Shown in pieces: positions 1 to 11,512 of a stretch of DNA of 64,000 nt. Below the pieces are notes generated by a model. The model ran no database searches, had not been told where the DNA came from, and was given only the letters and a program-made list of their open reading frames with translations. Both the position numbers and the translations under genes were made by a program. Every line of letters starts with the position of its first letter. The first letter of the stretch is position 1. Source of the DNA: Letharia columbiana (Eukaryota > Ascomycota > Lecanoromycetes > Lecanorales > Parmeliaceae); the NCBI RefSeq assembly GCF_014066305.1, contig NW_023501042.1, positions 806,001 through 870,000 on the forward strand. The letters run 5' to 3'.

Positions 1-181
1 GGCAGTCAGAGACGCTGAGACCCTGTCATTTTCACATCAGTCTCAGCCATCAACCCGGAAACAATTGACATTCAGGATCAAACTTGCTCCGGGAAGAATG
101 TTAGACAGTACGAAAACCTCCTCATTGATTCTACTGTTATCGACTCGACTGCCACTATTTCCGACACCATGCCCGACCGTC

Positions 182-1790
182 TCATGAGTCGAAAAGAGTC
201 GTATACTTCCCCAACAGTCCCGTCACCACGGCGTCAGCTTCGTCGTCGCCCTGGTCCCGCTCATCGAGAATGACCGATGCTGCCGTGGGAACTGCGGCTC
301 TCCTGCTGCCCAATATTTTGAATGTTGATGGCCTTGGCTGGCGGGGGGTGGGCGCGACGAGACATCGCACCTTTATGGAAATTGACGGACTTAGAGCGTT
401 GAGTCGGGGTGCTAGAAGATGGGTGACGGTATTCGAACTGTGAAGTGGAAAACAAACGTGGTGGTTGGCGTGCTCGGCGCTGGACCACGAATTGTAGCCC
501 TGGGACCGCCTGGAAGAGCATGTCTCTGGATTGAATGTCTGTCTTCGTTCTTTCCAAAGATAGGACGGAGCCTCCGGAACCCTTTGTTGTTTCAGAGTCA
601 ACCATTGCTTGCTCATAGGCATGCAAATGCTGCAGCATCTCAACGACTGACGGAAGATCGTTCTTCTTATTCTCGGCCAGGTGTTGGCGAATTGCCAAAG
701 GTCGCAGATTTGTGTTCTCTACCGACCAGCGAAGTTCGATTTTGTCAAACAGGTCTTCGAATATGGGCTTGAGGAGGAACGACTGAAGCTCTGTGTTGTG
801 GTTTGTTTGTGTCCCGCTGTCACTGTCAGAGGAGAACGATACGTGTGAAGAATCCATGGTGTAATACTCTGGCACGTCGCTGGTGTCATCCGTGCGTGGC
901 AATTTAGAATCCGGAGAGGATGCCGGAGGTATGTTCGCGACATGCTGGGTTTCGAGCCCCCTTGGTCGGGCCACTCCAGGACCTTCAACGCGCTCTGACA
1001 TAAATCCTGCACGTACGTCTGACAACAACTTGCGAAACTTAATAACTCCTGCAGTACGCTTTTCGCCTGCCTGTACCACGGGTTCGGGTATTTGATGGTT
1101 ACGATCGGAATTCAACGTGCCTTCTCCCGCTGGCGTCGTATCGGCGTTCTCTTTGGTTGTATCATCTGAGCTGGAGGACCTCAACACTTTCTGCTGTTGA
1201 AAGGAAGTTGTACGTTCTTCTCGTCGCTGTAGCTCCAAAGCCACTATGGCACGTACAAAGTCCTGGTGCTCGGTTATTGACATGGATGCATCTGCCATTC
1301 TCTTGCTCAAAGCCAAACTCGCCACTTGCAGCATCAACATCAACGTCGACTTTGCATCCCTCAAGTCCGCTCTCCATCTATCAATGCTTGGCTGCAAGAA
1401 CAGCCATTTCGCCTTTTAAGTCATCGACAACTCGATCTTTTCCCCGCTCATCCGACCTTGACCTGGCTTGTATCTTCTCAGCTGCTCACTCGCTCTCTTC
1501 ATCTCTTTTTCAACTTCTTGAAATATCCTCTCGCACATCGCCGCGGACGTCTTCGTAGTCTTGAGGCCATCTTGGTTCAAGATACTGATGCCATCGTCCG
1601 TGGTCTTCCGGTTTATCAGTTCACCCAGCTGATGAAGTACGCCTGATGTAAGAGAGATGTCATTCCCGATGGATGAAATACGGTCTGATGCGGTGCTGAT
1701 CTGAGATGCGAGAGTGACGAGCTTGATAGAGACTTGGACGCCTGCCGTGGCAATGCCCACAATTGATGCAGCGATACTTACGCCATCCAT
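182..1790 (-). pseudogene. Broken gene with fungal STAND-type N-terminal domain
   Basis: Read leftward from ATG 1790. The start (MDGVSIAASIVGIATAGVQ) is the helical fungal N-terminal domain found on STAND/NACHT and related signalling proteins. An in-frame TAA at 1416-1418 stops it after 124 residues. The same frame then continues with WLFLQPSIDRWRADL and stays open to 261, with a Ser/Thr-rich linker and a helical stretch (IELRWSVENTNLRPLAIRQH). No GT-AG intron removes the TAA and keeps the downstream frame. The expected family-like tail (LLGKYTTLF) sits in another frame ending at 182; taking one base from the G6 run at 343-348 would join it. So there is one nonsense codon plus one apparent frameshift. 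The lesions are read directly; the family comes from the N-terminal motif. It may be a pseudogene, or the frameshift half may be a run-length error. Confidence 0.6.
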
Positions 1791-2272
1791 AGTGAGGAAT
1801 AAGTCGCATGACTAGGAAGCCAGAAGAAAGCAGATGGAAGTTCTTATAGCTGGAAGGAACGCAGAAGGGGGCGGAGATGGGACGAGGCTGAGAGCACTGC
1901 CTTGTAGCGTGGCGCATACGCCACGAGGCATTTGTACGGGGCTCGAAAGATAAGCTTCATCGTTTGAAAAGATTATCGGTTTTCGTAAGATGCTCTCTTC
2001 TGGAATTTAGCATATCCGGAACGTCGAGCTTGTGAATACTTAAAACATGCGAGTGGAAGTTTAGAGGGGGCATTCTTAAAATTCTAGAGCCTCAAGACTT
2101 GAAATTCTCCGGAGGATAGATTAAACGACTGGTCCAAGGATCTATGGCCCTACCTATCATTATATGTACAGTACGAGTACAACGCTGTCTATTGACCGCC
2201 AACTCTTAACGGGTATCTTGCCCAGCAATTGCGCCGTTCTTCCGATGTATCGATATCATACAAAAGCATATC
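1791..2272. other. Intergenic, no gene seen
   Basis: AT-rich spacer between the 5' end of the broken left-edge gene and the 3' end of the leftward membrane-protein gene. Only short unsupported frames occur; no RNA gene or repeat was recognised. Confidence 0.5.
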
Positions 2273-3130
2273 TCACTCAGAGTCTACGAAGGAGCTCGCC
2301 AAACCCCCAAAGAACGGAACTTCAAAACGATCCAAGCCATCAGCTGCAGCCATGTCAGTATCAACATGAAAGTAGGTATGGGGGAATATTTATACCGTCT
2401 CGGTAGGCATGCATAGCAAGGAATCCGATAAGACCTATATCAATGACGAATAACATCCATGATAGTATGCTTGACCACGAGAGGATCAGGTGTAGGACCT
2501 GGTACGAGGTCAATGATGTGCGTCACGCAAATGGTCGGAGGGTGAGGCCCACGAAAATCGCCGCGAATAGTAGACTTGATTGCCAAGCATGGAATCTTCG
2601 GAACGTCTTGTCAGTACATGCATGCAGCAGACACAGAGAGATGGCGGTCGATGCGCAGAGACAAGTAGGTAGAGAATAGGTTGAGCAAAAGCGCAACTGC
2701 ACAGAGATACTGTTACAGAGCAACTCCACGGGAAGCAAGGAGTGCCGTAAACACCTCTTTCTCCAAGTCTAACGTACCGTACGTAATCACTCTTATGTTC
2801 CACCACCAGTAGAAATACCCCTCCTGCAGGCGGTAGCAGCAGATATGCCAGCATTGCCTCGTAGTCTAGCCGTAGTGGTAGGCTCGTCTCGAACAGATTG
2901 ACGTCCAGCCTGCCATTTTCTATATCTCCTCCTCCAAACCCTGCATTTTCCCTAGGCTCATCACTGAAATGACTGGGTTCTGGCAAGGATGACACGCCAA
3001 ATGGGTCTGTGTTTGGTCGGGTTGGAGGGGGAGATCTGGCGTTGCGGGCAGGAGACGAGATTCGATTTGGAGGTGGAGAGAGGGTTCGTGTGGATTCTGG
3101 AGTGGTGTCTTGATAAGGAGCAAAGTCCAT
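2273..3130 (-). CDS. Small multi-pass membrane protein, DUF4870/UPF0132-like
   Basis: Four exons: 2778-3130, 2553-2595, 2396-2498 and 2273-2343, joined by GT-AG introns of 182, 54 and 52 bp. They total 570 nt, 189 residues. The start at MDFAPYQD (3130) is preferred to an upstream in-frame ATG at 3178 because it opens the Pro/Ser-rich N-terminus. After about 75 disordered residues comes the conserved block LPLRLDYEAMLAYLLLPPAG, then EHKSDYVRFHAWQSSLLF and two hydrophobic helices around WSSILSWMLFVIDIGLIGF, ending VPFFGGLASSFVDSE. The HAWQS and HAYRD motifs are typical of the widespread fungal DUF4870-like family. The molecular role is unknown; an internal-membrane location is inferred from the helices. 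The intron between the second and third exons retains a short in-frame run that could mimic a C-terminus. Confidence 0.75.
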
Positions 3131-4222
3131 GATTCTGGAGCGATTGCTGTGGACGACGCTGAGATGCTTGTGCTCCAATGCGTGCCAATTCTATGGCGGG
3201 TGTCGTATTGCGCGAGGTGCATTGGCGACTGTTGTGCCGCGGCGCCAAAAGCCGGCCCCGGAGGCTCGGGCATTTCTTTTATTCAGTTGCCAACATCTTT
3301 CTCTCGGACATGATCATACGATGATGAACACCTCATAAGCTTCTAATTCTATGAAACCGGGGCGACTAAGGTTGGAGAGTCTACGGGTGCATGTCAAGGA
3401 GAGTCAACTACCACTGGAGATTTGTTGATATCCTTTTTCAAGCGATCGAAGGTCCTTGACTACTGACATTTCGGCTTGACTTGGAGGGTGCTCCATCGGA
3501 TTCGACATCCTACTCAATCTATGTCACAGGGAACAGAGAGGATACATATCATGTCTGGGGGGTAGGAATGGTGGCCGTTCAAGGTGCTGTGGCCTTGTGA
3601 GTCTGTGACAGTAAATCAGCCACCAAAGAAATGCAGGTGCGCGGTTTTAAGGCTACGTTCAATGATTGAAGGCAATGTCAAGAGTATAAGCCAAATCCCA
3701 GGGCAAAATCAGATATTCTTTCGGGTATGGAGTCGTCGCTCTTTCCCAGTGGCCAGTATCGGGACCCTTCAATTCTGGCCACAGCTACTAGAAAAGCGAA
3801 GAAGAAAATGAGAAAAGAAAATGAGAAATATTAGAAGCAGGTCAGAAAGACTTACTTTATATCACGCAATGACCGCCGCTCTTCTCCCCGTCCCTCCCCT
3901 CTCCCGTGCCCGTGCGGTTGCGGCTGAATCCTGCCGAAAAGTGGTTGAGCTGAGCCCGGCTGCCCTTTTTGACCACTTGAATGGCGTTAGCCGTTACTAC
4001 CCTTTCAGGAAAGCTATCAATATTTCCTTTAGCGCCCTTTAGCGCGGAAATCGCCTTCTTCGAAGCTTTCACCCCCGTACAACTTAACTCTGAATATTCT
4101 CATAGTAACAACTCAAGAAACCTATGTCAGGTTGACACCCTTGATATTGATACCCCTCTAGAATCTGTCACAACTCTCCATCGTCTCACACAACACTTCC
4201 CATTAGCAAGCAAAGGTCAGGG
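3131..4222. other. Divergent intergenic region
   Basis: About 1.1 kb between the leftward membrane-protein gene and the rightward ABC transporter. It must hold both promoters. Frames here are short and without recognisable motifs; no repeat or RNA gene was seen. Confidence 0.5.
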
Positions 4223-7200
4223 ATGGTGTCTCTGCAGTCACCCATGAATGGAACCATGACGGCCGTGGTGGCCGCAGCACAACAGCAGCAGCGCTTCCTT
4301 CAAGCTCTACACTACATTGCACCAGCATTGGTGCTTGCGTACTTCCTGGTCGCCGCTACCGTCAGCATATGCACACTGCAGAACTTGAAAGCCAGTCGCT
4401 CGGGTCCTCGCAGGATTCTGGTCTGTCTCGTGTCCTTGATCGTCGTCTCTTTCTTGGTGGAGTCATGTATGCTCTTGACGGACACCGCCGTTAATGGCGC
4501 TCGTCACTCCTCCACCGATGGCAACGTGAGTGCCTTTTCCAATGACCACAAGCTTGGTCGAGACTCCATGAGTCCTCTCCATTAACCCCAATCATTTAGG
4601 TTTACGCCCTTTTTTCCCTTCTCGTCTGGGCGTTTCTCGCTGTGAGCATCATGGACACCGAGAATCCGGTTGTATGGTACCCTTACTACGGATCATGGTT
4701 CATTGGGCTGGTCGTCGAAGCAATCATATTCACCCTCTGCCTTGCCTTTGGTTTGCCGCGAAGCGCTTTCGTCTATGCTCAAACGGCAGTCCAAGCTTGC
4801 CGCTTGCTTATTCTAGTCTTGCTCTCCACCGTCCTTTTCACCAAGTCTTCCAAAGGCACCAAGGCCGACGAAGAATCCGCGTCCCTTCTTGGGCACCACA
4901 AAGGCGAATCGAGCGACACCCATACTTCTAATGGAAAGTCAGGCTATGGATCCATTACTGTCTCAGCAGAAATGGACGATGCAGATGGTGAGTCTGACGA
5001 TGAGGATCTGAAGGAGCGAAAAGAAAAGAAGGAACTGGTCGAGAAGCGGCTGCAGGCTGAAGGAAATTGGTTCACGTAAGGCACTATCCTTGTTTCATCA
5101 TTTGTCCCAGCCCCAAACACGATTGCCCTCTTCAGGGTTCGGCTCTACCCTAATGTCAATCTTGGTTGACTATTCGCTGATTTGTGAATAGGTACGCAAA
5201 AGCTTTTTCCATCTTCATACCTTATCTATGGCCTTCAAGCAGCCGAAAACTCCAGGCAAAGATGCTTGGAGTTTGCTTATGCCTTCTTTTTGCGCGAGCA
5301 CTAAACGTCCTTGAGCCACGCCAATTTGGGATTGTGATTGACCGCCTCGGCACGTCTCAGGGCCACGTTCCACTTCTGGAAGTCAGTCTCTGGGTTTTGT
5401 TTAGCTGGGTACAAAACTCGATCCTTGGTGAGCTCAGGTACATGCTGTGGCTACCTATTGAACAGTACGCCGAGGGATCTCTCAAAACCGGATCGTACAA
5501 CCACATCATGGGATTATCCCGAGACTTCCACACAACGAAGCAATCTGCGGAGCTATATACGGCGATATCCCAAGGCAATTCTCTCAAACACATCGCTGAA
5601 GCCTTATTGTTCAAAGTGCTACCCATGTTTGTCGACGTGGCCGTCGCGTTTGTCTACCTGTATTGGGTGTTCGGCCCTTACATGGCCCTAATCGTGGCTG
5701 CAACTACGGCGATTTTTGTCTGGGCTTCGCTTGCTTTTGTTGGCCAGCAGACGGAGCCAAGGCGCATATTCAATGCCCTCACGAGGAAAGAATTCCAGGT
5801 GATGTACAACAGCGTTGGAGGATGGAGTTCGGTCTCATACTTTAACCGCCACGGATACGAGAAGGCCAGATATGCGGATATCGTCGGTGAGCAAACATCT
5901 CCTATCGCTGATGATTATATGCGCTGACGAAGAACATTCTTGCAGGTCTGAACATCAAGGCACAGCAGAAATGGTATTATCTCTTCTACATCTCTCAAGT
6001 CGCCAAAGATACGATCATCGAATGCGGGATGATCAGCGCTTGTATCCTGGCCATCTATCAGATTGCCAAAGGTGCACCAATTGGCGGTTTCGTGATGCTT
6101 GTATCATATTGGGGTAACTTCACTGGTAAGTCCTTCTGCAGTCTTCTTTGCTGATATTCTACAAGCACTGTCACTAATCCTACCTAGGAAAACTTCAGAA
6201 CTTTGTGAATGTCCAGCGTCAATTGGTTCAGTATCTTACAGATGCTGAGTCGCTGCTTGACTTGTTCCTGAAGAAACCCAGTGTCAAGGATGGTCAAGAT
6301 GTTTTCAAGTTCAAGCGTGGGACCATCCGTTTCCACGATGTGGGATTCTCTTATGACAACCAGAAAGAAGTTATCAAAGACTTCAACTTCTATGCTGCAC
6401 CGGGTCAAAAGGTCGCCTTGGTCGGAGAAACCGGCGGTGGAAAATCCACTATTTTGAGACTGCTCTTCCGCTTTTATGATGTCAAAAAGGGCAGTATCAT
6501 GATAGACGACCAGAACATACGAGACGTCACCCTGTCAAGCCTCCGTCAACACATCGGCGTGGTGCCACAAGACCCTTCGCTGTTCGATACCAGTATCATG
6601 GAGAATGTTCGCTATGCGCGATTAGCTGCGACAGACGAAGATGTCATAGAGGCATGCAAAGCCGCCTCTATACACGAGAAGATCCTAAAGTTCGCCAAAG
6701 GTTATTCAACAAAGGTGGGCGAGGGTGGCGTCAAGCTTTCGGGTGGCGAATTGCAAAGGGTCGCAATAGCCAGAGTCATACTCCAGAATCCTGAGATCGT
6801 CCTATTGGATGAAGCCACGAGCTCTGTCGACACCGAGACCGAAGGAAACATCCAGGATGCCCTGCAAATATTGACCAAGGGCCGTACAACCTTTACCGTC
6901 GCTCACAGACTGTCTACAGTGGCCAGCTCTGATACTATCTTGGTCATCAAAGATGGTGTTATCGTTGAGCAAGGGTCGCCGCGTGAGCTTCTCAAGTCTA
7001 AAGGAAAGTTCCACGAACTCTGGCACAAACAGATCGATGCCAGTCTTATGCTCACCGATTCCGATCCTGCCACCGCCCCGCAGCCCAAACTCAGCCATGT
7101 TACAGAAAAGTCATCTAGCGAGGAAAACCGACGATCATCGGACAGCTCGGCTTCTGGAACCAAGAGTCTTCGCGCTACTGCCCCTGATTTCGTACCTCGT

Positions 7201-7940
7201 GTCCAGCGTGGCACGTCTGCAAGCGCAGGTCAGGTACGTACATCTGGGGCAACTTCCAAAACAACGTTGGCATTTAGAGACAAAACTACCGCTTCCACTC
7301 CTTAAAACTTTCACGTACTTCGGTTGCTTGCCTTAGAAGAGGTAATGCTGACTCTAGAAATCTTCTGCAGGCCTCTCACGACCACGGGAATGAAGCCCAC
7401 CAACACAGCCATGAGAGCGGCAATTTCAAAAAGAACGGAGCCAAGCGCAATCAGAAGGGCAAAGGGCCCGCTGTTGAGTCGGAGTCCACATCTGACGCTT
7501 TCGTGTCTGACTCCAGGCCGACCACCTCTGACTCGAAGAACTCGGGCCAAGGCCAACACGAGACCAAGAAAAAGCGTGGCAACTTCAACCCACGCCGTGG
7601 CAACAATAAGAGCGAGCCTAGTGGATCAGCTGTCAAGAGTAGCCAGACTGATGGACCAAGCGATGAGCCATCACAGAATCAGCCTCGTCGTCTCTCTGCA
7701 GTTGGTACAGATGCCTCAAACCAGGCGTCTTCAGGGCAGAGTCATCGCCGTCAATGGTATCAGCGGCGTAGAAAGGCAGCGCAGTCTGAAACTCTTTCTG
7801 GCGCGGCGTCTGGAGCTTGGTCGAGCGATACACTCCATCCTTCAACGAACGAGACGTCTTCCGGCTCCGCCAATGCAGCCGACCCTACCGTTGGCCCACA
7901 CTCAGCAGTTGGAGGTGTAAATTCTGCCACTGGGGTCTGA
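4223..7940 (+). CDS. HMT1-type ABC half transporter
   Basis: Six exons: 4223-4525, 4600-5075, 5192-5886, 5946-6125, 6188-7233, 7371-7940; phases close to 1089 residues. The N-terminal third holds hydrophobic helices typical of the extra membrane domain of vacuolar heavy-metal-tolerance half transporters (Hmt1/ABCB6 group). An acidic linker precedes the core transmembrane domain (exons 3-4). The ATP-binding domain has Walker A GETGGGKST (about residues 631-639), signature LSGGELQR, Walker B IVLLDEATSSVD and H-loop AHRLSTV, all intact. Known members move glutathione- or phytochelatin-bound metal, or related conjugates, across the vacuolar membrane as homodimers; the substrate here is inferred. 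Unusual is the tail of roughly 250 residues after the ATPase, rich in Ser, Asn, Gln and basic residues and largely on its own last exon. Confidence 0.9.
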
Positions 7941-8236
7941 AATTGCTTGAATGACCAGATATTGGCTCTTCTCGATGCATCTTGTCGCTCAGTATTGGCT
8001 ACATGACATGCTTTATCACGAGATCCTGGGTAGATAACCCCTACTTTCATACTTACTGTTTACAGGAGAAAGTGCAGGTTATCCTATCTTCTCGGCAATA
8101 GGCCATTGGCTTGCTGAAATAGGTGGTATTTCAGCCAACATCGAGGTGGGTTTCAGCTGGCAACAGCGGTATCAGGCGAGCTCAAATGAATGCATCTTTA
8201 ACACTAGAAATCTTGATTACTAGAAAACATCATAGA

Positions 8237-9601
8237 TCAAGCTCCACTGTCCTTTCCATTCATCAATGCTCTACGCCGTCGCTGAACACTTGCCAACCTT
8301 TCATCATCAAGACCGGTCCCAATTCCCGAGTCTCTGAAACCGCTTGTCTCCTGCGACATGTCGTCGTCTTCATCGTCTGCTTCAGCAGCTAATGGCTGGA
8401 CTGCCGTTGATCTCAAGACTTCGTCTTCCTCCCTCTTGATCTCCTCTTCCTTCTTGACGTCCTTGCGTCCAGTGAAATGCAATGGGATCTGTCGGCCAAG
8501 CGTAGGGAACGTCCTTGACGTGTCGGAAAGATCCTCCATTGACGTCGGATCAAATGCGTCCGAGTCTGAGCGCTCTCGCTTGAAAATGGTGCCGTTGGTC
8601 TCCGGCTCCGTCTTTACAGTCGTCGGCGACCCAAGATACGTCGAAATAGCAAACCACGCCAGCGCCATCGAGATCATCGAACTGCTCCAAAACGCTGTGG
8701 TGAAGAATAGAAACGATAGGACACGATGGTGGTACAGTACCCATCTCAACCCGCCCAACTTCGCAATGATTCGCACCCCCACTTCATAGAATTGCATCTT
8801 CTCATCCGCCTCCACCACCACGCGCACGCTCTGCGGCACATTCGCCCAACCTTTTGCGAATTCGACGCCTTCGAACATACTGACCGAGAGCACTTCGCTC
8901 TCGGACTTCCAGCCCAGGATATACCATGGTAGTCCGCTGAGGGTGTTTGCAGTCTCGACGACTGCAGAGGTGTAGGTTAGGATTGCGGGGCGGCGGGAGC
9001 GGGCGATCGTGGTGGTCGTATTGGTGGTGGAGGAGAGGGAGGAAGGGAGGATCGAGGAGGGAGTGCCGGTCGTAGAAGGGCCGAGGAGGGAGAGGTCGAG
9101 CATGAAGTTTCCGGCGGCGAGGTTCGAGGGGGTCCGGGGCAGGTGGAGGCTGAGGGTTATGTCGTAGGGTTGGAGCGATGTCAGGGATGTAGAGAGGTGG
9201 GCTGTGCCGTGGGGATGACCATCCCTACACTCCACAGTATCGGTATTAGCATCTGTATCAACAAGCACCTCCGCCCAAGAAACACCACGGAGACAAACGC
9301 ACCCGAACTGCAAATGCACCACCCGCTCCACGCTATTCTGCGGCACATAGTTGTAGTAAAACAGCGTGTAAGCTACGCTCGAGACGCAGAAGAGCAGGAT
9401 GCTCGTCGCGGCGAAGAGGAAGGTGCCGAGGTAGGCTCGCTGGGCGGGCTTGGAGGCGGCGGCGTGGACGGGGAGGAGGGCTGTATCCTGGATCGCTTAG
9501 TTATTGTCCTTAGGTAGAAATGAGGAGAGGCCTACGACAGCTCTGGCGATGAGGCCGGAGCGCCCTCTTGGCTTTGGATCCTCCATCGACTTCCAAGGCA
9601 T
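8237..9601 (-). CDS. SEI1: Seipin (lipid-droplet assembly protein)
   Basis: Two exons, 9536-9601 and 8237-9487, with a 48-bp intron carrying an ACTAAG-type branch site. The product is 438 residues from ATG 9601, or 433 from MEDPKPRG at 9586, which resembles the usual family start. An N-terminal helix (YLGTFLFAATSILLFC) is followed by a luminal domain containing LQPYDITLSLHLPRTPSN and NFMLDLSLLGP, then a second helical region after RVLSFLFFTTAFWSSSM and an acidic C-terminal tail. This is the two-helix seipin topology (adipose-regulatory family). Seipin oligomers sit in the ER at contacts with lipid droplets and control droplet biogenesis. The gene is divergent from the next gene across only 154 bp. 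Confidence 0.88.
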
Positions 9602-9755
9602 GGATGTCGTTGTTCTGGCTGGTGTTGGAGAGGCGCGTTTGGCGCTCGCGTATTTTTTTTGGGGATTGTGACGTCGCTCGGGAGGCCTCGAGCTTCCGGT
9701 CATCAGCAAACCTGTCATTTTGCCTGGAACTGTGCGTCAGAGGGGAGTGCCCACG
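9602..9755. promoter_or_regulatory. Short bidirectional promoter region
   Basis: Only 154 bp separates the seipin ATG (9601, leftward) from the ATG of the rightward gene (9756), so both promoters and leaders must share it. It contains a T-rich run near 9653-9660. No TATA box is evident. Confidence 0.5.
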
Positions 9756-11059
9756 ATGCCCAAACCCAAAAAGAGCTCGGGCAAGCCGCCGGCGAAGCCC
9801 ACCGCTCCCAATACCTCTTCAACGTCGCCCATTCCTTCCCCGTTCAAGCCAGCGCCCGCGGAGCTGTCGACCTTCCTCGACACCCTAACCTCCAAATCGC
9901 ACCTCTATATCATCCACCTCGACACGCACCCTCCCGCTTTCAAACGGCGCATCTTCACCGTCCCGCTCCTCCTCAACATCTTCATTCTCATAATCCTCGT
10001 CTTCCGTCTCCAGCGAGCCCTCCCCACCTATTTCTACCTCCTCCTCTCCGTTCTCGGCTATGACAGTCCCGCCAACATCGATAAAGACAATACGGATCAA
10101 TGGACACTACTTGGAATAAGCGGGGAGAGGACGTTGATGTTTGCAGGGGATTTTTTACTGTTTAGGTTCGTGGGGATGTGGCCGTGGGACTTCTTCTTGG
10201 GGAAGGGTGGGGAGGCCAGCCCGGTGGGTTGGAGGAGGTGGTGCCGGTTTAGGGATGTGGAGGTTGTGGTTCGGAGGAGTAGGAGGTGGGATGTTCCGCT
10301 CTTTGCTACGGAGAGAAGTGGGGAGGAGGAGGATATGAGAGGGGAGGTGGAGAAGAGGGACGGGGTTAAAGAGGAGTGGCTACAGGAAGGGCGACAGGGG
10401 AAATTGTTTAGAGAAAGGGTGTTGCCGGCTGTGGACAAGGGCTGGGTGAAAAGCAAGACCAGCTACCAAATGCTGGATCAGAACTGGGATCTGTATTTCT
10501 CCGGCATGATCGAAGCGCAAGCGCTCGTTGACGTAGGCAAGAACGAGATCGACGACTTCCGAACAAGCGTGCTGGTCCACAGCGAGAAATCGGGCTGGCT
10601 GATCTGGGAAGTGTGGCGCGAGCAGGAAGAAGGCGCAGGAGACGAAGGCACGAGGAAGCTGCAGTTGATCAAGAATCATTTGACGGCTATGGGGAAGGAG
10701 AATTTGTTCTTTCGGTGGATTGAGATTGTGCAGAGTGAGACGAGTCAGACGGGGCCATTTACGGGGGAGCGGTATGTACATTTCGGAGCATGTTCTTCCT
10801 CTTTCATACCACGTTTCGAGCAGCGAATCACGCTTGGGGAACAAAAGAGTTCTTTTCATTCTCTTGGGCTGTTTCATCACTCGGATATTTGCCGTGAAGA
10901 AGAGACACTGACTCCGAAATCTTTATAGGCAGAAGAAGGCGGTGCAGAAGAATTAGGGAGGAGTTTGAGGAACAAGGGGTCGATTTTGAGGAGTTTTGGG
11001 GCAGCGTTGGGGGGGATAGAGGGGATGCCTGGGATGGAGATTACTGCATGATCCGGTAA
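9756..11059 (+). CDS. Conserved fungal one-helix membrane protein, unknown function
   Basis: Start ATG 9756 (MPKPKKSSGK). Exon 1 is 9756-10771 with a GTATGT donor; exon 2 most likely begins at 10933, after the second AG of TAGGCAG, since the first AG leads at once to a stop. A disordered basic N-terminus is followed by HLDTHPPAFKRRIFTVPLLL and one strong hydrophobic segment, a WPWDFFL motif, then a soluble domain with FFRWIEIVQSETSQTGPFTG and GVDFEEFWGSVGG. As sequenced the frame ends at 11059. Dropping one base of the G7 run at 11009-11015 instead gives the tail GIEGMPGMEITA (stop at 11051), a better-looking end. The family looks conserved in Pezizomycotina, but I do not know a function. Confidence 0.7.
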
Positions 11060-11362
11060 TCGCGTCGACAAGCGCGTCTGTACAAATCCTTTGCTTTTTT
11101 GACTTAAGTCTATATTTTCTAGTTCTACTGATAGATCTCACCCTCAACACCTCGCCTAGCGTCTTAACATAGGGCCTTGTAACATACAAAAAGCTGAGTT
11201 CTCATGGATATTAGAGCATGATAATTCCGCAATCCAACAGGTACCCCTAGGCTTGAGCTGCCATTTCAAGCATCGATCCTCTTCCAGCGCTCTCCACCGG
11301 CACAAGGGCCTTGATCCCCATCTTAGGCTACATACATATCGCCACGAGCTTCCGAAGGAGCC

Positions 11363-11512
11363 ATGTCTTCCGCTTCTCCAGTAACCTTACTCGACCGACA
11401 AAAAATATGACGATCGTCCAACGTCGTTGAAAAAGGCATGTTTTCCGCCTTCCCAGCAGCCTTGATTGATCCGCAGCAGACTGTAGGACCATCTAGCGCC
11501 GTCGAAGACCAG
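11363..11512. repeat. 75-bp imperfect tandem duplication (two units)
   Basis: Units 11363-11437 and 11438-11512 align without gaps at about 59 % identity, and each starts with ATG on the plus strand. In plus-strand translation the first unit carries an in-frame TGA. On the minus strand both units are open and also resemble each other (STALD...GKAENM versus STTLD...GEAEDM). A 75-bp unit is exactly 25 codons, which suggests coding origin. Confidence 0.45.
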
